Shown here piece after piece: positions 21,946-34,500 of a stretch of DNA of 64,000 bases. Position 1 is the first letter of the stretch. Each line of letters begins with the position of its first letter. The stretch lies in NCBI GenBank assembly GCA_035610365.1, contig CM069436.1:8918937-8982936 (forward strand), in the 5' to 3' direction. The stretch is from Aquatica leii. Its lineage: Eukaryota; Arthropoda; Insecta; Coleoptera; Lampyridae. Made by a program: the position numbers and the translations under genes. The notes under the pieces were generated by a model. It had not been told where the DNA came from and searched no databases. It was given only the letters and a program-made list of their open reading frames with translations.

Positions 21946-23150
21946 GTGATTAAATTTATGTCGGTGACGCGTTTGCAAGCAGTTAAAATAGATTCAAAAA
22001 TATTTGAAATTCTCAAATCGATTAATAAAAATCTGGAAGAAAATAATAGGAAAATGGGCGAAAATTCTCAGAAAATTGGAGAAAAACTATCCGAACATTC
22101 TCAGAAAATGGATGAAAATTCTAGAAGAATGCAAGGTAAACTGTCTGAAAATTCGCAGAAAATAGAAAAAAATTGTTGGCAAATTCTAGAAGTTTAAAAG
22201 AAGAAATTCGAAGAAGCATTGAAAATCACAAGAACACTATTGAAGAGCAAATACAAGTTAGTATAGAAAACTAAATTAAAATTGCAGATATGTTAAATTT
22301 AAAAGAAGAAATTTGCGAATCTGTGAATGACAAAATAAAGGCAGTAAGAGACAGAATGAAACTGCTTGAAGAAAAAATAAACCAAATGAATGGTCACGAT
22401 GAAGGAAGCGTCACTAGTGAAGATTTAATAATGGACCATCGGGAAGAAACCACTCACAAGTTCAAAGTTGTACCTCCGAATTTTGATGGTAAAGTTTCAT
22501 GGTCAACCTATTACAAGCAGTATGAAGCCGCAGCTACAGCTAAGGGTTGGAGCAACAAGCAGAAAGCGACGTCTTTAATAGTGTTCTTACGTGGAAAAGC
22601 TCTTGGAATCTTGCAAACTGTTCCTGACTACCTACAAGAAAATTACGAACTTTTAGAAATGAGATATAGAGATGCTCATCTTCAACAAGTGTATCAAGCT
22701 CAAATTAAAAGTCAGGTTCAGAAAGCTGCCGAAAGTTTTCAAGAGTTTGAGGCTGACATCGCCAGATTAATACGGCTTGCGTATCCTACAGCACCGGATA
22801 CCTTCTTGGAGCAGTTGGCTATTCAAACCTTTGTAGACGGCCTCCGAGATAACGAAACGCAGCAGACTCTCGGGTTAGCTCGATCGAATACGTTAGATGA
22901 CGCTTTAACTCATGCTTTGGAGTTTGAGGCGGTGAAACAAGCGTCGCACCGAGTCAGCCATATGCTCTGTTGTGCTGCAGAAATACCCTCGCACATAGAA
23001 GAAAGCATTGAAGATATAGTGCGACGTATATTTCGGGAACAAGTAGCTCGAGTAAGAAAAGTGACGTACTGGAACTTCGGAGAAATGGGCCACGGACTAC
23101 GACGTTGTAGTAAGCCCAAAAGAAGACTAGAAGAGCGCCCGGAAAACTAG
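21946..23150 (+). pseudogene. gag of copy A (frameshifted)
   Basis: The start region MSVTRLQAVK (21958) matches copy C. The N-terminal third is a coiled coil made of short ENSQKIGEKL-type repeats (21946-22197), after which a frameshift and a stop near 22272 interrupt it. The capsid-like part (22290-23150) reads through WSTYYKQYEAAA and LEQLAIQTFVDGLRD, a standard retrotransposon gag core. The zinc knuckle near 23070 is damaged: a Cys position is replaced in YWNFGEMGHGLRRC, leaving an incomplete CCHC. Confidence 0.85.
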
Positions 23151-23164
23151 AACAAGTCGACCGA

Positions 23165-24462
23165 ATGCGGCGAAAGTCGACCTCAACAAGCCATGCCCTG
23201 GAGATTACCGTTCAAATGGCATTGCCTAGGGAGCAATTACATAGCATTTATCTCGATGTCAAGATCAATGGAAGAATTGTTCAGTTACTGGTTGCACGGG
23301 AGCGACGAAGACTATCATTCGTCCTGACATGTTATTGGAAAACGAGAAGACATCACCAGTAACAGCACGACTTCGAACGGCGACAGGCGAAGAAATACCG
23401 ACTCACGAACAAGTCAAACTAACCATTGGTTTGGGAAATGGAGCACTCGACCATCAAGTACTGGTAGCCGACATCACGGAAGAAGTTATCCTGTGAATGG
23501 ACCTTATAAAGAAGTATGGGTTCCATTGCGATATGAAGAACGATGTCCTGAAGATCGACAATGAAGAAATTCACTTTCATTCATCAAAGAAGGCAGCCGT
23601 TCGAGTTTTATTGAATGAAGACGTGATTCTGCCTGCAAGTGTAGTGATGGCATGCCTGGATGATAATCTCCGGGAAGGCTACATTCGCGAGATTGAACCA
23701 ATGGAGGGCAACTTAGTTGAAAAGGGACTACTCGTTGGCAGAACTTTAGTACGAGTGAAAAACACGATGCCAGTAAGGATCTTAAATACCAACTCAGATC
23801 CTGTAACGTTGAAAAAGAAGACCGTAGTAGGCCAATGCACGACAGTATCTCAAATTGTGAGATGCGTGAAATCTAACGAAGATACGTCGCCGAAGAAGTG
23901 TCCACAACATCTATTGGACATTCTTACCACCTAATGCCAAAACCTCAGCCAAGACCAGCTGGCTAAAGTTAAAGTGTTGATCCAAAAGTATCAAGATGTG
24001 TTCGCGCTGGAGAGTGGTTCCAAAGGAAGAACTAACGTGGTGAAACGTAAAATTAATACCGGAGACACTCGGCCGATACGGCAACATCTACGCAGACTTC
24101 CTTTGGCGAAAAGAGAAGAAACCAAACAAATAATTACGGATATGGAGAGAGAAGGCGTGATTGAATCTTCAAGTAGCCCATGGGTACTCGTAAAGAAGAA
24201 GGATGGATCAATGAGGTTTTCCGTAGACTACAGACAGCTAAACGACGTGACCAAAAAGGAGAGCTACCCTTTACCTGGAATTGACGATACGTTAGACACC
24301 TTGTCAGGATCCCAGCGGCTGTCTACATTGGATTTAAAGAGTGATTACTGGCAGGTAAAATTGAAACCCAAGGATCGTGAAAAACAGCATTTACGGTCCA
24401 GAGGGGTTGCAGTCGTATTTAAAAAAAAGTTTAAGCAGCTAGATGAACTACGAAGACAGTAA
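23165..24462 (+). pseudogene. Protease and truncated reverse transcriptase of copy A
   Basis: Protease sequence from 23210 has lost its catalytic DTG: copy C reads LLVDTGATK where this copy reads LLVARERRR owing to a one-base change of frame. From 23497 the frame runs through the protease-RT linker to a stop at 23932, then continues from 23974. RT motifs include SPWVLVKKKDGSMRFSVDYR and STLDLKSDYWQV (catalytic Asp of motif A). At about 24395 the sequence jumps to a distal segment ending KFKQLDELRRQ, so the YxDD box, RNase H and integrase are missing. Confidence 0.88.
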
Positions 24463-24854
24463 CCGGTAGTCGGAAAAGTTTCAACACTACGCGGTAACAG
24501 ACGCTTCGTTTTCTATCTGGTCACCAAGAATTACTCACGTAGCAAGCCGTTATACGAAAATATCTGGCGAACATTATGGAATCTCAAGAGAAAAAGAAGT
24601 TCCACCATGTTAAGAAATTGGCAGTACCCAAGCTTGGTTGTGGCTTAGATCAACTGAATTGGAGGACAGTTGGAAACATGTTGGAGGTCGTCTTCTAAGG
24701 AACAGGCTTTCAAGTGTTTGTCTGTAGTTATCAACCAAGAAGAATATCGGGACTATTACTTTTATGGTCAAGGAAGTTGCCGAAATAGAGGAAGCTGCCG
24801 CTATCGCCACGATTCTTTCTACCGGTGTCGCATCCAGTCTGCTGTTCTGGGACT

Positions 24855-25330
24855 TCCCAGACATTGCCTTTGTTAACGTGCTCCGAATAAAATATTGAAA
24901 CGTTCGAGAAATTATTCTGAAGAGCTTTCTCGAAGTTGTTATCCATTTTCCAGAACGTTCACCGAAGCATGTGGAATATTCGCGAACGTTTCACTGTAAT
25001 GTATAAATGCGGTGCAAACAAATCATAGGGCAGTGATTCCAGTAATTTGAAGACGGCAGTGTTAAGAATATTATTCATGTCTAAATAAATAAGTGATTAA
25101 CACGTGTAGTCGAGATAAATATACGAAGTATAACCTGGTAGGTGACTTTAATGTAAACAATAAGTGTTAAACAAGTGTGTGAAGTTATCCGCGGACTTTA
25201 TCTTTCAAGTGATAGTGCGATATAAATTAGTGTAAGTGTTTTTATTAAATATCCTTAGATTTAATTAATCCGGTTAGTTATAAACGTGTACATATTTTTA
25301 GTATAAATAAATTAGTTAGTAATAATTACA
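24855..25330 (+). repeat. 3' LTR of copy A
   Basis: About 475 bases similar to the 5' LTR and to the LTRs of copies B and C, including GAAACGTTCGAGAAATTATT and the AAACGTGTACATATTTTTAG block. It ends ...AATAATTACA. The start is approximate and no clear short target duplication could be identified. Confidence 0.8.
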
Positions 25331-25585
25331 ATATGGTTCTCAGGTAAACAAACCTTAATCGAGTTTACGCCTAAATTTTATTCTGGAAGGTCATCGGTGT
25401 TTAGTATTATGCCTATCGGAACTTGCTTTAAGCTTACTGTTAAGAACTTTGCGCTTAGTTTCAGCAGTGAGAGTTGACTGAAGCAGACTTAAACTTGCTT
25501 TTTCAAAATTTTGAATTGAAACTATTTAAAAGATAAACCACATACGTCAATAATTTAAAGTATATTATTAGTTAACTATAATTAT

Positions 25586-28500
25586 TTAATACAACATAAT
25601 GGCTCCATTTGTTTTTTCTTCCAGTACTGGAAAAACGGGTGACGTTTCTTTGCTTTCACTATTGGCTATGTATATTATGATAATATCGACAAAAGTTGCA
25701 ACGGTTGCACCGACCACAAACCTACAAGAAATTAAATTAGGATTACCTCATTGCTACACGCATAATTTACCAGAAAGAATATCCCAGCTCCGCCATGCCT
25801 TCTGACGTCCACATATTATCTTTGTCTTCTCTAGACATCACATTGAATTGAATTGACAGGAAAAATTGGGCTAACCAGAGGGCAATTGCGATTAAATCTG
25901 CTATCACTGAAACAACACAAATCGTTTCAAAAGTTTTTAATTAAAATAGTTTTTGACCTCTGAACGTTTAGTTTCAGTAATGTGTGTCGATCATCTTAAG
26001 AACCATAAAAAAAGTGTGTCAAAATTAAGTTGTAATATTTGCTAACTAATGTAAATAAATTTTTTTTGCCAGCAGAAAATTATTGCTGCAAAATTACTTA
26101 CGTGCCAAGAAATTCCAAATGTAAAGTCCACGAATTCCCGCGACGCAAGAAGAAGGCGTTGTGGCGGCGTTTACGGCGGCGAAAACTCCGCACGCCGCAG
26201 AAAAAACCAGGCCCAAACACACGCTCACAATTGTTCCAAGCCATAAACCGTAAATTAAAAACTCAGGTTCGTACTTGATTAAATGGATAACTGCAAAGAA
26301 AATTTGTTATAAAAACGTGTTTTGTTAAATATAAACGTAAGTTTGTAATGTGTGTCAAAGAACTGGGACTGACGCCTAAAGATTCTAAGATAAATTGTTT
26401 TTTTTGTTCTGACCATACTGAAGCATCTCGTTGACCTCAATACCTCTAAAACAGGATGTTTTCACAGATGTAAAGTGAAGTTTTACTACGTAAATTCTTT
26501 TGTACAAATTGTTTATTGTGCGTAAGAGGTTAACTGTAACATAAAAGTCTTTGTCAATTTTGTGAGTAAACGTAGGTAGGTACTGATGTTAAACATTCTT
26601 TCTTAAATAGATCTTTATCTATTGTTTAATTAACTGGAAATGGAAAATTTTAAAGAACTTCTTTTGGTATAAGAAGCTTTAGTTTTTGTGATGTACTATA
26701 CGGTAGTTTATTTATATCAGTTCTGAAAAAGATTAATCTTTTAACCAGTTGAAAAGCGAATGTTTTTATTTGTTTAAAATTTCAAACAAATGGTGATCAG
26801 CTGGTGCAAAGTTTCGTGAATGCAAAAAGTGACAGTTTTAAAGCCCACATTCAGTGGTTTAAATAGCGTTTTGATGGCACGTGGTTAAGCGTTGTCTAGC
26901 AACTGAATATTTTTTTTTCTATTGACTAGGAAGCGTCTATAACGCTCTGGTGTATATAATTTTATTTGTTAACAGATATAATTTACACTAAAAATATATA
27001 TGAGTTCTTGCTATTTAAATTATACGGTAGGTATAGTTTTACTAATTCAGATCTCCCGCGAATCCTAAAGATGATCCGACGAGAATTCAACACTGTTAGA
27101 CACGTGTTTTTCTTCGGTCATCTCTTCTTACTCTTTGGCTGTTGAAGTGGCTGTAGGTTTTTTTCTAAACAATGAAATGAGGCGAGATCCCCCAGCATGA
27201 TATAGTCAAGAGTATAGCAGGAATTCGGTTCTGCAAGTTTGGCACGAAATTCTCGGAATAGATAATAGCGCCTTGATCTCGCGAAGCGTCGTCTGCGGTC
27301 CGGAGTTCGCGACTAAACGTGAAATAGACAGATGTTGTGTAGACTCGGAAACTGTGGAATTCATGATAAATCTTATGACGGAGATGTGTTGAGGCCATGG
27401 TTGGTGTTGTTCTTTCACAAGAATGTCCAGTTGTGTCTTTAGATTACGGTTTTTTCTTTCAACCGAGTTTGCTTGAGGGTGATATAACGGTGTAAGCAGC
27501 TGATGTGCTGCATAATAGCACTTACAAACGGTGTACCATTGTCACTTAATATTCTTCTGGGTGTTCCAAACAGTAGGAATACTTCACTGATTAAAGTTTG
27601 GTCATCGCATCTGGTTTAACTAGGGCAAAGACCCATCTAGAGGGTGTGTCTTCTATGTCTGTGGTAGTGGGCCAAAGAAATCCACAACGATTTGGTTAAA
27701 TCTTCTTTTTGCAGTGTTTCAATATAGCCAGCGATATACTTTTTTATGCACCCCCAAAAATATCGAGCTTAAAACTTCTGATACGCCCTCTCAGCGCCGG
27801 CTGTCGGAGCGTCATGATATTCAGCGAGAATTGTTTTCTTTTTCTGGGCTAGAGCTACAAGTTGAGCTTCTTTCTAATCGCATTCTGGGTCATAACCGTA
27901 AATCAGTGTAACCACGCGATGTCCGTCCGATGATCCGTAGTCGTGGTATTTTTTTAAATTTTGGGTCTTTTATATGGCCTTCGCGTATACTCTGAGCTGA
28001 TCTTTTAGGTACATCTACTATAACCATGTAGACCTCGCAATTTCCTGTCTAAAACGTACAATTTGGCTGTGATAAAATGTCTGTCACTTTGTTGGTTTTG
28101 CTTGGTAAGTACTGGATAGTAAAATCGTATGTTTGTAGGATCATCGTTCATCTGGCAAGTCGTCCGATAGGGGTTTTGAGATACATTAGCCAAGGCAACG
28201 GTTGGTGATCTGTACCTAAAGCCGCGAGAGTTTTATTCAGTGGCACTGTAATTTCTTTCTGCTAAAGACAACAAGCGGCTGGCGTATTCAACCTGATGCT
28301 CTTCTGCTTCTTGTCTGTGCAATGAGACAGCCTCTATAGCGTAACCGCTAGCGTGTGCTCGAATGACAAAGAGTAGGCCAGGGTCAGCTTGGCGGAGTAT
28401 GAGTGCTGTCGTAAGCTTTTCCTTGAGTTATAGAAAAGCTGTTTTTTAGCTAGGACCCCATTCCCAGTCGGCGTTCTTTTTTTGAAAATTTTGAAAGCGG

Positions 28501-31500
28501 CTGGAACAGAGCAGCATAGTTTTGGGTAAACCGTCTGTACCACGAGCAAGTTTGAAGGAAAGTTATCAAGTGTTTCACGTTTAGTAGCTCTTGTATGCTT
28601 AGGGGGTCGACGTTTATCCTATTTAGGGATATTATATGTCCGAGGCACTTTGCTCGTAACTAGAAAAAATGACACTTATCGCGGCGTAGTTTCAAATTGA
28701 ACATTTTTAGTCTTTTATTACCACGTTTGAGTCAGTTCTCGAATAGCACTATCACGTTGTCTAGATACACGAAAACGACCACTCCCGTGAGTCCGGGGCT
28801 TTTTCGATTGATTAGACGTTAAAAACTAGCTGGTTCTTTAGGTCGAACGGCATGCGCTTGAACTTATATAGCCCAAAAAGTGTTACGAACGCGGTTTTAT
28901 CATTGTCTTTACGCAAATCGTCTATTTGTGGTAGAAGGTAGTCTCAGCGGGGGTTATTTAGTTGAGCTTGCGGTAGTCTTTGCAAAATCGAGTCTTGCCA
29001 TTAAATTTAGAGACGAGAACTATTGAAGCCGCACAGGCTGACTCACACTCTTTTATTATATTTTAATTCAGTATCTTTGTTAGTTCTCGGTGGAGTAGCT
29101 GTTGGCGTAATGGCTAGCATCTGGCGATGGTTCTTCTTTTAGTGTAAAAGTCCGGCGTGTTGGACTAGTAACGCATGTAGTCTGCCACGGTCGTTAGTGC
29201 TGAGATTTTGGGCTTTTTCCCGTTCTACTGCCTAAAGGTATACCATGCCGATAGGAATCGTTTTAGGCTTCTTGTTTCGAGATGAAAGCAGGAAAACTGC
29301 AAAGGCGGGCATTTGTTGTTCCAACACAGCATCCGCAAAATTGTCTCAATTTCTTGTGGGTCGGCGCGTGGCCTGGGAGAGCTGGGTATCATAAATGTCG
29401 GCTGACGTAGAGGTGTTTTATCTCCAAAGAGTATGGTTTGCAACGTGGGCTTGCTTGAGGAAGACGACCTAGCTCGCGGCGGTTGGGAGTAGTTTTTACT
29501 TTTGTGAGTTGGTAACTTTGAGTGGTAAAAGCTATCGCTGGTTCTGGGTGGGAATGAAAATACCACTCTTTGTTTGGTATATTCAATACCATGAATGCTT
29601 GTCCGAATACATTATATCCCCAGTAGCGTTCTATTTTAGTGGTATTACACAATATCCTCTGGGTTTTTTTTAACTGTCTACGAAAGTTGCAATCACTTCT
29701 TCTTTTTTGAAACAATATTGTTAACTGCGGAGGTGATCATACAGCATTTGTCTAGCAATATTTTGTTGGGCTTCTATGTCTAAATAGGCTCCTCCTGTGA
29801 TAATATAAATCTTTATGGTGATCACCAAGAAGTCGACGCGATTATTTTGATGGGAGCATTGTGGACAATTATTTCGTATCACTCCTGGTTCTACATAACC
29901 GTAGGCACTGATTGGTTTTCATGTTATCAAATTCTTTAAGCCCTCTGACTTCCGCGGATTTCCGTTTGCGACAATCTTCTTTTGTATGACTGTCGATTCT
30001 ACAACAGCTGCAGCGAGGCCGTTTTGAAACCGTTGTTTCTGGTGGAGTTGGTACGCCTGGTAGAACATGCTATGTCTACTTGAAACGTTTCGTCTAGTCG
30101 GATATCTCTGAAAGAAGTGTTCGTTCTCCGGCAATGAACCGTTCAGACGACTCGTTCTCTTGTTCTTTGGCGAACAATGCTTTCAGCACTTGGTGAGTGT
30201 TTTTTAAAAAAAAACGTAGGTTTGTGTTATTTTGATAATATGTAATACCCTGTATAGTTGAAAATAATTTTAAAATGTAAAACTTTAAGGACCCTAGAAT
30301 TTTTATAAATATTTTGTATAATAAGGGAGATATTTTACACACACACCTTTGACCCACTTTGTATATTAAAACTTAATTATATAACTACATTACTACATGA
30401 TGTGACAAAAATGACCTTTAACCAAATATTATATCTTTTTTTTAAAAACCGGAATAATTTTTACGTGGAACACCGTTATGGAAATTGTGCGTCATGAATG
30501 CTAATGTGGGATGGTAATGCTAATTTTGTAAAACCTTGGACCTTTAACGGGTAAATAATTTTTGAATGACAAACACTAACACGCGTTTTGGTACGATCCA
30601 GGATTTAGTCCGATTCGATGAGATCCTAAAATGCACAGGGGTCAACTAACCACAATGTGATCTCATTCGATTTTATCGAAAAAATCAGGTTGGGTGTATA
30701 CGAATGTTAACACTTGTCGATTCACATATCGTGTTTATGCTTCAATTTAAACTCGTTAAGCATGACCGATATCTCAGAGATATCAAATTTATTGAAGTGA
30801 AAATACGAGAAGAAGATTAATTTTCTAAGCGTTTCACGTTTGTGGGGCAAGTAAAGTATCAAGAAAATCGGTATATATTAGAAGAAGAGATAACTGACGT
30901 TATAAACCTTTTTTTGAAATTGTGGTCCAAAGCTTTAAAACTAAAGTTGTGGTGATCGCAAAGCTGAGTGTATTAAATTTTAACATACAAGTTTTGAAGT
31001 CAAACGTAAAAAACAAAAGGCAAAATCTTTCATTAAAAAATTGAATAACCAATTAGTTCTCATTGCGTCGATTCACTCTCGACGGTTTTTTTTTCAAATT
31101 TTGCTAAAAATATGGTTACCAACCTTTTTGTTGCAACGTGGCGTGCTTGAGAACGCTCTAAAAGAAAAAATAGGCGCCACTACTTGGCTCGGAGACATCA
31201 AGTGTATATACAAACCCGCTGTCTAAGAAGTAGGATAAAAGCAAACTATCGTCAATGAGAGAACGAAGAACTTTAGTTTTCATAAATTTATTATAAACGA
31301 AAACCGTAGTTCTTTAGTACAGTAGCTCGTAAATGTTGTTACTACCGTAATATTATTCTTGATACTTTCGAGGAGTGTAAGTTTACATTTGACGATTTAA
31401 TCTTAGGCACTACTGACTTGAATACAAATAAATTACTAAGGTACTCAAACTGTCCAATTTAACCAATAATGCACAATTTTGCAAGAAAAGGCTGAATTGT

Positions 31501-34500
31501 AGATTTGTCAGAAGCAAATTATGTACATAGTATAAAGTTACCATGCATGAATAATAAAATGTAAATGGCTATAGAGATGGGCTCATCCTGACCAAAATCC
31601 CCAAAAACTAAGAAACTTAAGAAAAAAGTATCGGAAGTTGAATGTGTGATATACGGAATCAGAAAGAGAATAATAATATGACAAAAAGTTGTCTACGGTA
31701 TGAAATTTTTATCACCAAAGCAACCAAACAGAACCTAAAGATCTAGGGAAACAAACGAACGAAGAAATCTCAAACAAAATGATTCTGATTGCAAATCGAC
31801 ACAAGACTGGCTACCTAAAAGACAAAGAAGCCAATCAGTAACCAGACACATAGTTTAAAAAGTAAAATATTTTATGAGTGTAATCCAAGTAAAGTCAAAA
31901 CCAAAGAAAAGAAATATTCTAACAGTAACCAACAACATCAAAAATGCCGACCAAGTGAAACTATACGTAGAGTACAAAAACCGACGTTGTAGTCTATCCC
32001 AAGTCTTAAACCAAAGACAACAAAACCAAAAACTAACTAAGCCCAATCAAACAAGAAAACGAAAAAAGAGAAGAAACAATGTTGCAGTGATCACTAGATA
32101 GAAAAAATACCAAAAAACAAAGAGAACGTCCAAACAACAAAAGATAGGAAGAATTCGTATTTTGAAAGCGGTTGAGTAAGGACGCGGTTATTATTGTTAT
32201 TGCAGAGTTCAGATAAAGTGTGCGAATGCGATAGCGAGTGTAAAGATAAAGCGCGCGTTTTTGTTATCGGTACATTGCGGACTTTTATTTTTATTTATTC
32301 ATAGACATTTTTATTTTGTTTTTTTAAAATATTTGTGGCTTGTTTTAGTTACACATAATTAGTAATAATAATGTCAGAATCTGAATCGACAGGATCGGAA
32401 AGGAAAAACAAAAGACAAGAATAGATGCAAGAAGCTTTTGAAAGGAGTAAGCGAACAACAAAAGCCCGAGAAAGGAGGAGAGTGATAAGGAAAAACTGGG
32501 AGTAATGGAGATGTGCAAGGAAATAATTAGAGAAATCAAGCAGATGAGGAAAGAGAACAAAAAATTAGTATCTAATCTGGAAAAGATCGCGGAGGAGTTA
32601 AAAAAAGAAAGAGAAGAGCGAAGAGAGATATGCGATATGTAAAAAAAAATAATAGCATGGAAGAGAAAATAGAAAATTTGGAAAGAAAGGTGGAAGTAAT
32701 GGAAAGGGAAAAGAGAAGGAAGAACTTAGTTATCAGAGGAATGGAAGGTCAAGAGGGAAGAGAAGAGCGTAAAAAGCAAGTGGATAACTTGTTTAAAAAT
32801 GAATTGGGACTGGAAAAAGGTATAAGAGACGCAATTAAAATAGCGAGTGGGTTAATACTGGTAAAATTGAATTCAGTAGATGATAAACTAGAAATATTAA
32901 AGAAAAAGGAAGGCTAAGAGAAACAAGGATATTTATAGATGAAGATATGACTCCAGTGGAAAGACAAGTACAAAAAATATAAGGACGGAAGGAAAAAGAC
33001 TAAAGGGAGAAGGAAAAAGAACAAAAATAGGGTTTATGAAATTATGGGTTGAGGGAGAAGAGATGCACTGGAACGTAAAAGAAAATAAATTAGAGAGAAG
33101 AAGGCCAAAACACTAGAAATAAGGGGGGTAAAGGAAAAAAAAGGGCCAACCAGGCAAAGATAAAGGAAAACAACAACAAAAGACATTACTTTAGTTTTTT
33201 AGAACGTTGCAGGGGTTAAAAATAAAGGAGCTGATTTTTGGAAGTATATAGAAGTGTTTGACATTGTGGGTTTAGTAGAAACGTGGCTGGAGTAGAAATT
33301 TACCAGAGAAAAAGAGAGAAGGGAGAGAGAAAAGAGGAACATATAGAAATGTTAGAAAATGAAGGAGACATATGAAGCTTTTTGAATAAAGAAAGGAAAA
33401 TTGGGGGGGTACAAATTGATATGAAAAAATGGAGAGAACATTGCGTAGAGGTCTTAGAGGGGGAAGAAGAGATGAAGGGTGAATTCGAAATAAAAAGGAT
33501 AACAAGAGGAGGGAGCAGTACTACTATACAAAAAAAAAGAAATAGAAGTATTAAGAAAAATAAAAAAAAAGAATGGCAGAAGGGACGGATAGGACGCAAG
33601 GAGAACAATGGAAATATATAGGAGAAAGAACGAAAGAAAGAATAGGGAAAATTTTAAATAAGATATGGTCAGGTAATGGGTTTACGGATGATTGGAAAGA
33701 AGCAATAATATGCCCAGAAGGAGACAGAAGAAAGGTGAAAAACTATAAAGGTATAAGTGTGGCAAATGTGGGATATAAAATTTATATGACAATTTTGCAA
33801 AAAAGACTGGAAAGAGAAATGGAGGAAAAAAAAATCTTACCAGACTGGCAGACAGGATTTAGGAGAGGGAGAAGGGCATTAGATAATGTATACATATTAA
33901 ACAGATAGTAAACAAGGAATTTGAAGGGAAAAGAGGAAAAGTTTTTGCGTTATTTCTGGATATAAAAGTAGCGTTTGATAATGTAAATAGGTGTAAATTA
34001 TGGAATATATTAAAAACGAAACAGATAGAGGAAGAACTAGTAAGGAATATAGAGGAAATGAGACAAAGTGCAAAGTGAAGCATTTTGGACAAATAAAGGA
34101 TTAAGGCAGGGGTGCCCGCTTAGTCGTAGTTTATTTGTTGTATATATTTAGAGGATTTAGAGATACAGTTGATGGGACAATAAAGTGGAGGAATAGTAAT
34201 GGAGCGGTTAAAAGTGTGGGTATTGGCGTATGCGGATGACATAGTGATTATAGCGAAGAAAGAAAGAGAAATGAAAGAGATAATAAAGACAGTAAATAAG
34301 TATCTGGAAAAAAAGTGTTTAAGTGTAAATGTGGGAAAAGCAAAGATAGTAGTGTTTCAAAAACGGAGGGGCGGTAAAAAAAGAGTGGAGGAAAAGTGGG
34401 GAGACGAGGTAATAGAAAGTGTAAATGAAGTGACGTAATTGGGTTATCGAATCAGATACGATAATAAAAATGAGCAGGGCCGGATTTAGGGGAGGGCAAG

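Larger units (their letters stand above)
17184..25330 (+). mobile_element. Ty3/gypsy-type LTR retrotransposon, copy A (defective, with nested insertions)
   Basis: Two related LTRs bracket gag, protease and partial pol sequence on +. The same family is present as copy B (48.6-52.7 kb, -) and copy C (58.1-64 kb, +). Between the 5' LTR and gag lies a non-LTR element (17642-21826), which itself holds a hAT element. Pol is cut short: within the reverse transcriptase, near 24395, the sequence jumps to the distal 3' region that in copy C lies around 63785. RNase H and integrase are therefore deleted. Gag and protease are also frameshifted. The element is dead and no envelope gene is visible. Confidence 0.9.

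Noticed and set aside
17093-25330. A possible bona fide retrovirus with envelope gene
   Set aside because: No third long frame follows integrase in any of the three copies. They are LTR retrotransposon remnants.
25599-25805. A 68-codon frame on +
   Set aside because: It is antisense to the last two clarin exons and the intron between them.
26039-26278. A basic 79-codon frame on + resembling a small Arg/Lys-rich protein
   Set aside because: It is antisense to clarin exon 2 (26102-26290), which has membrane-segment coding and correct splice sites.
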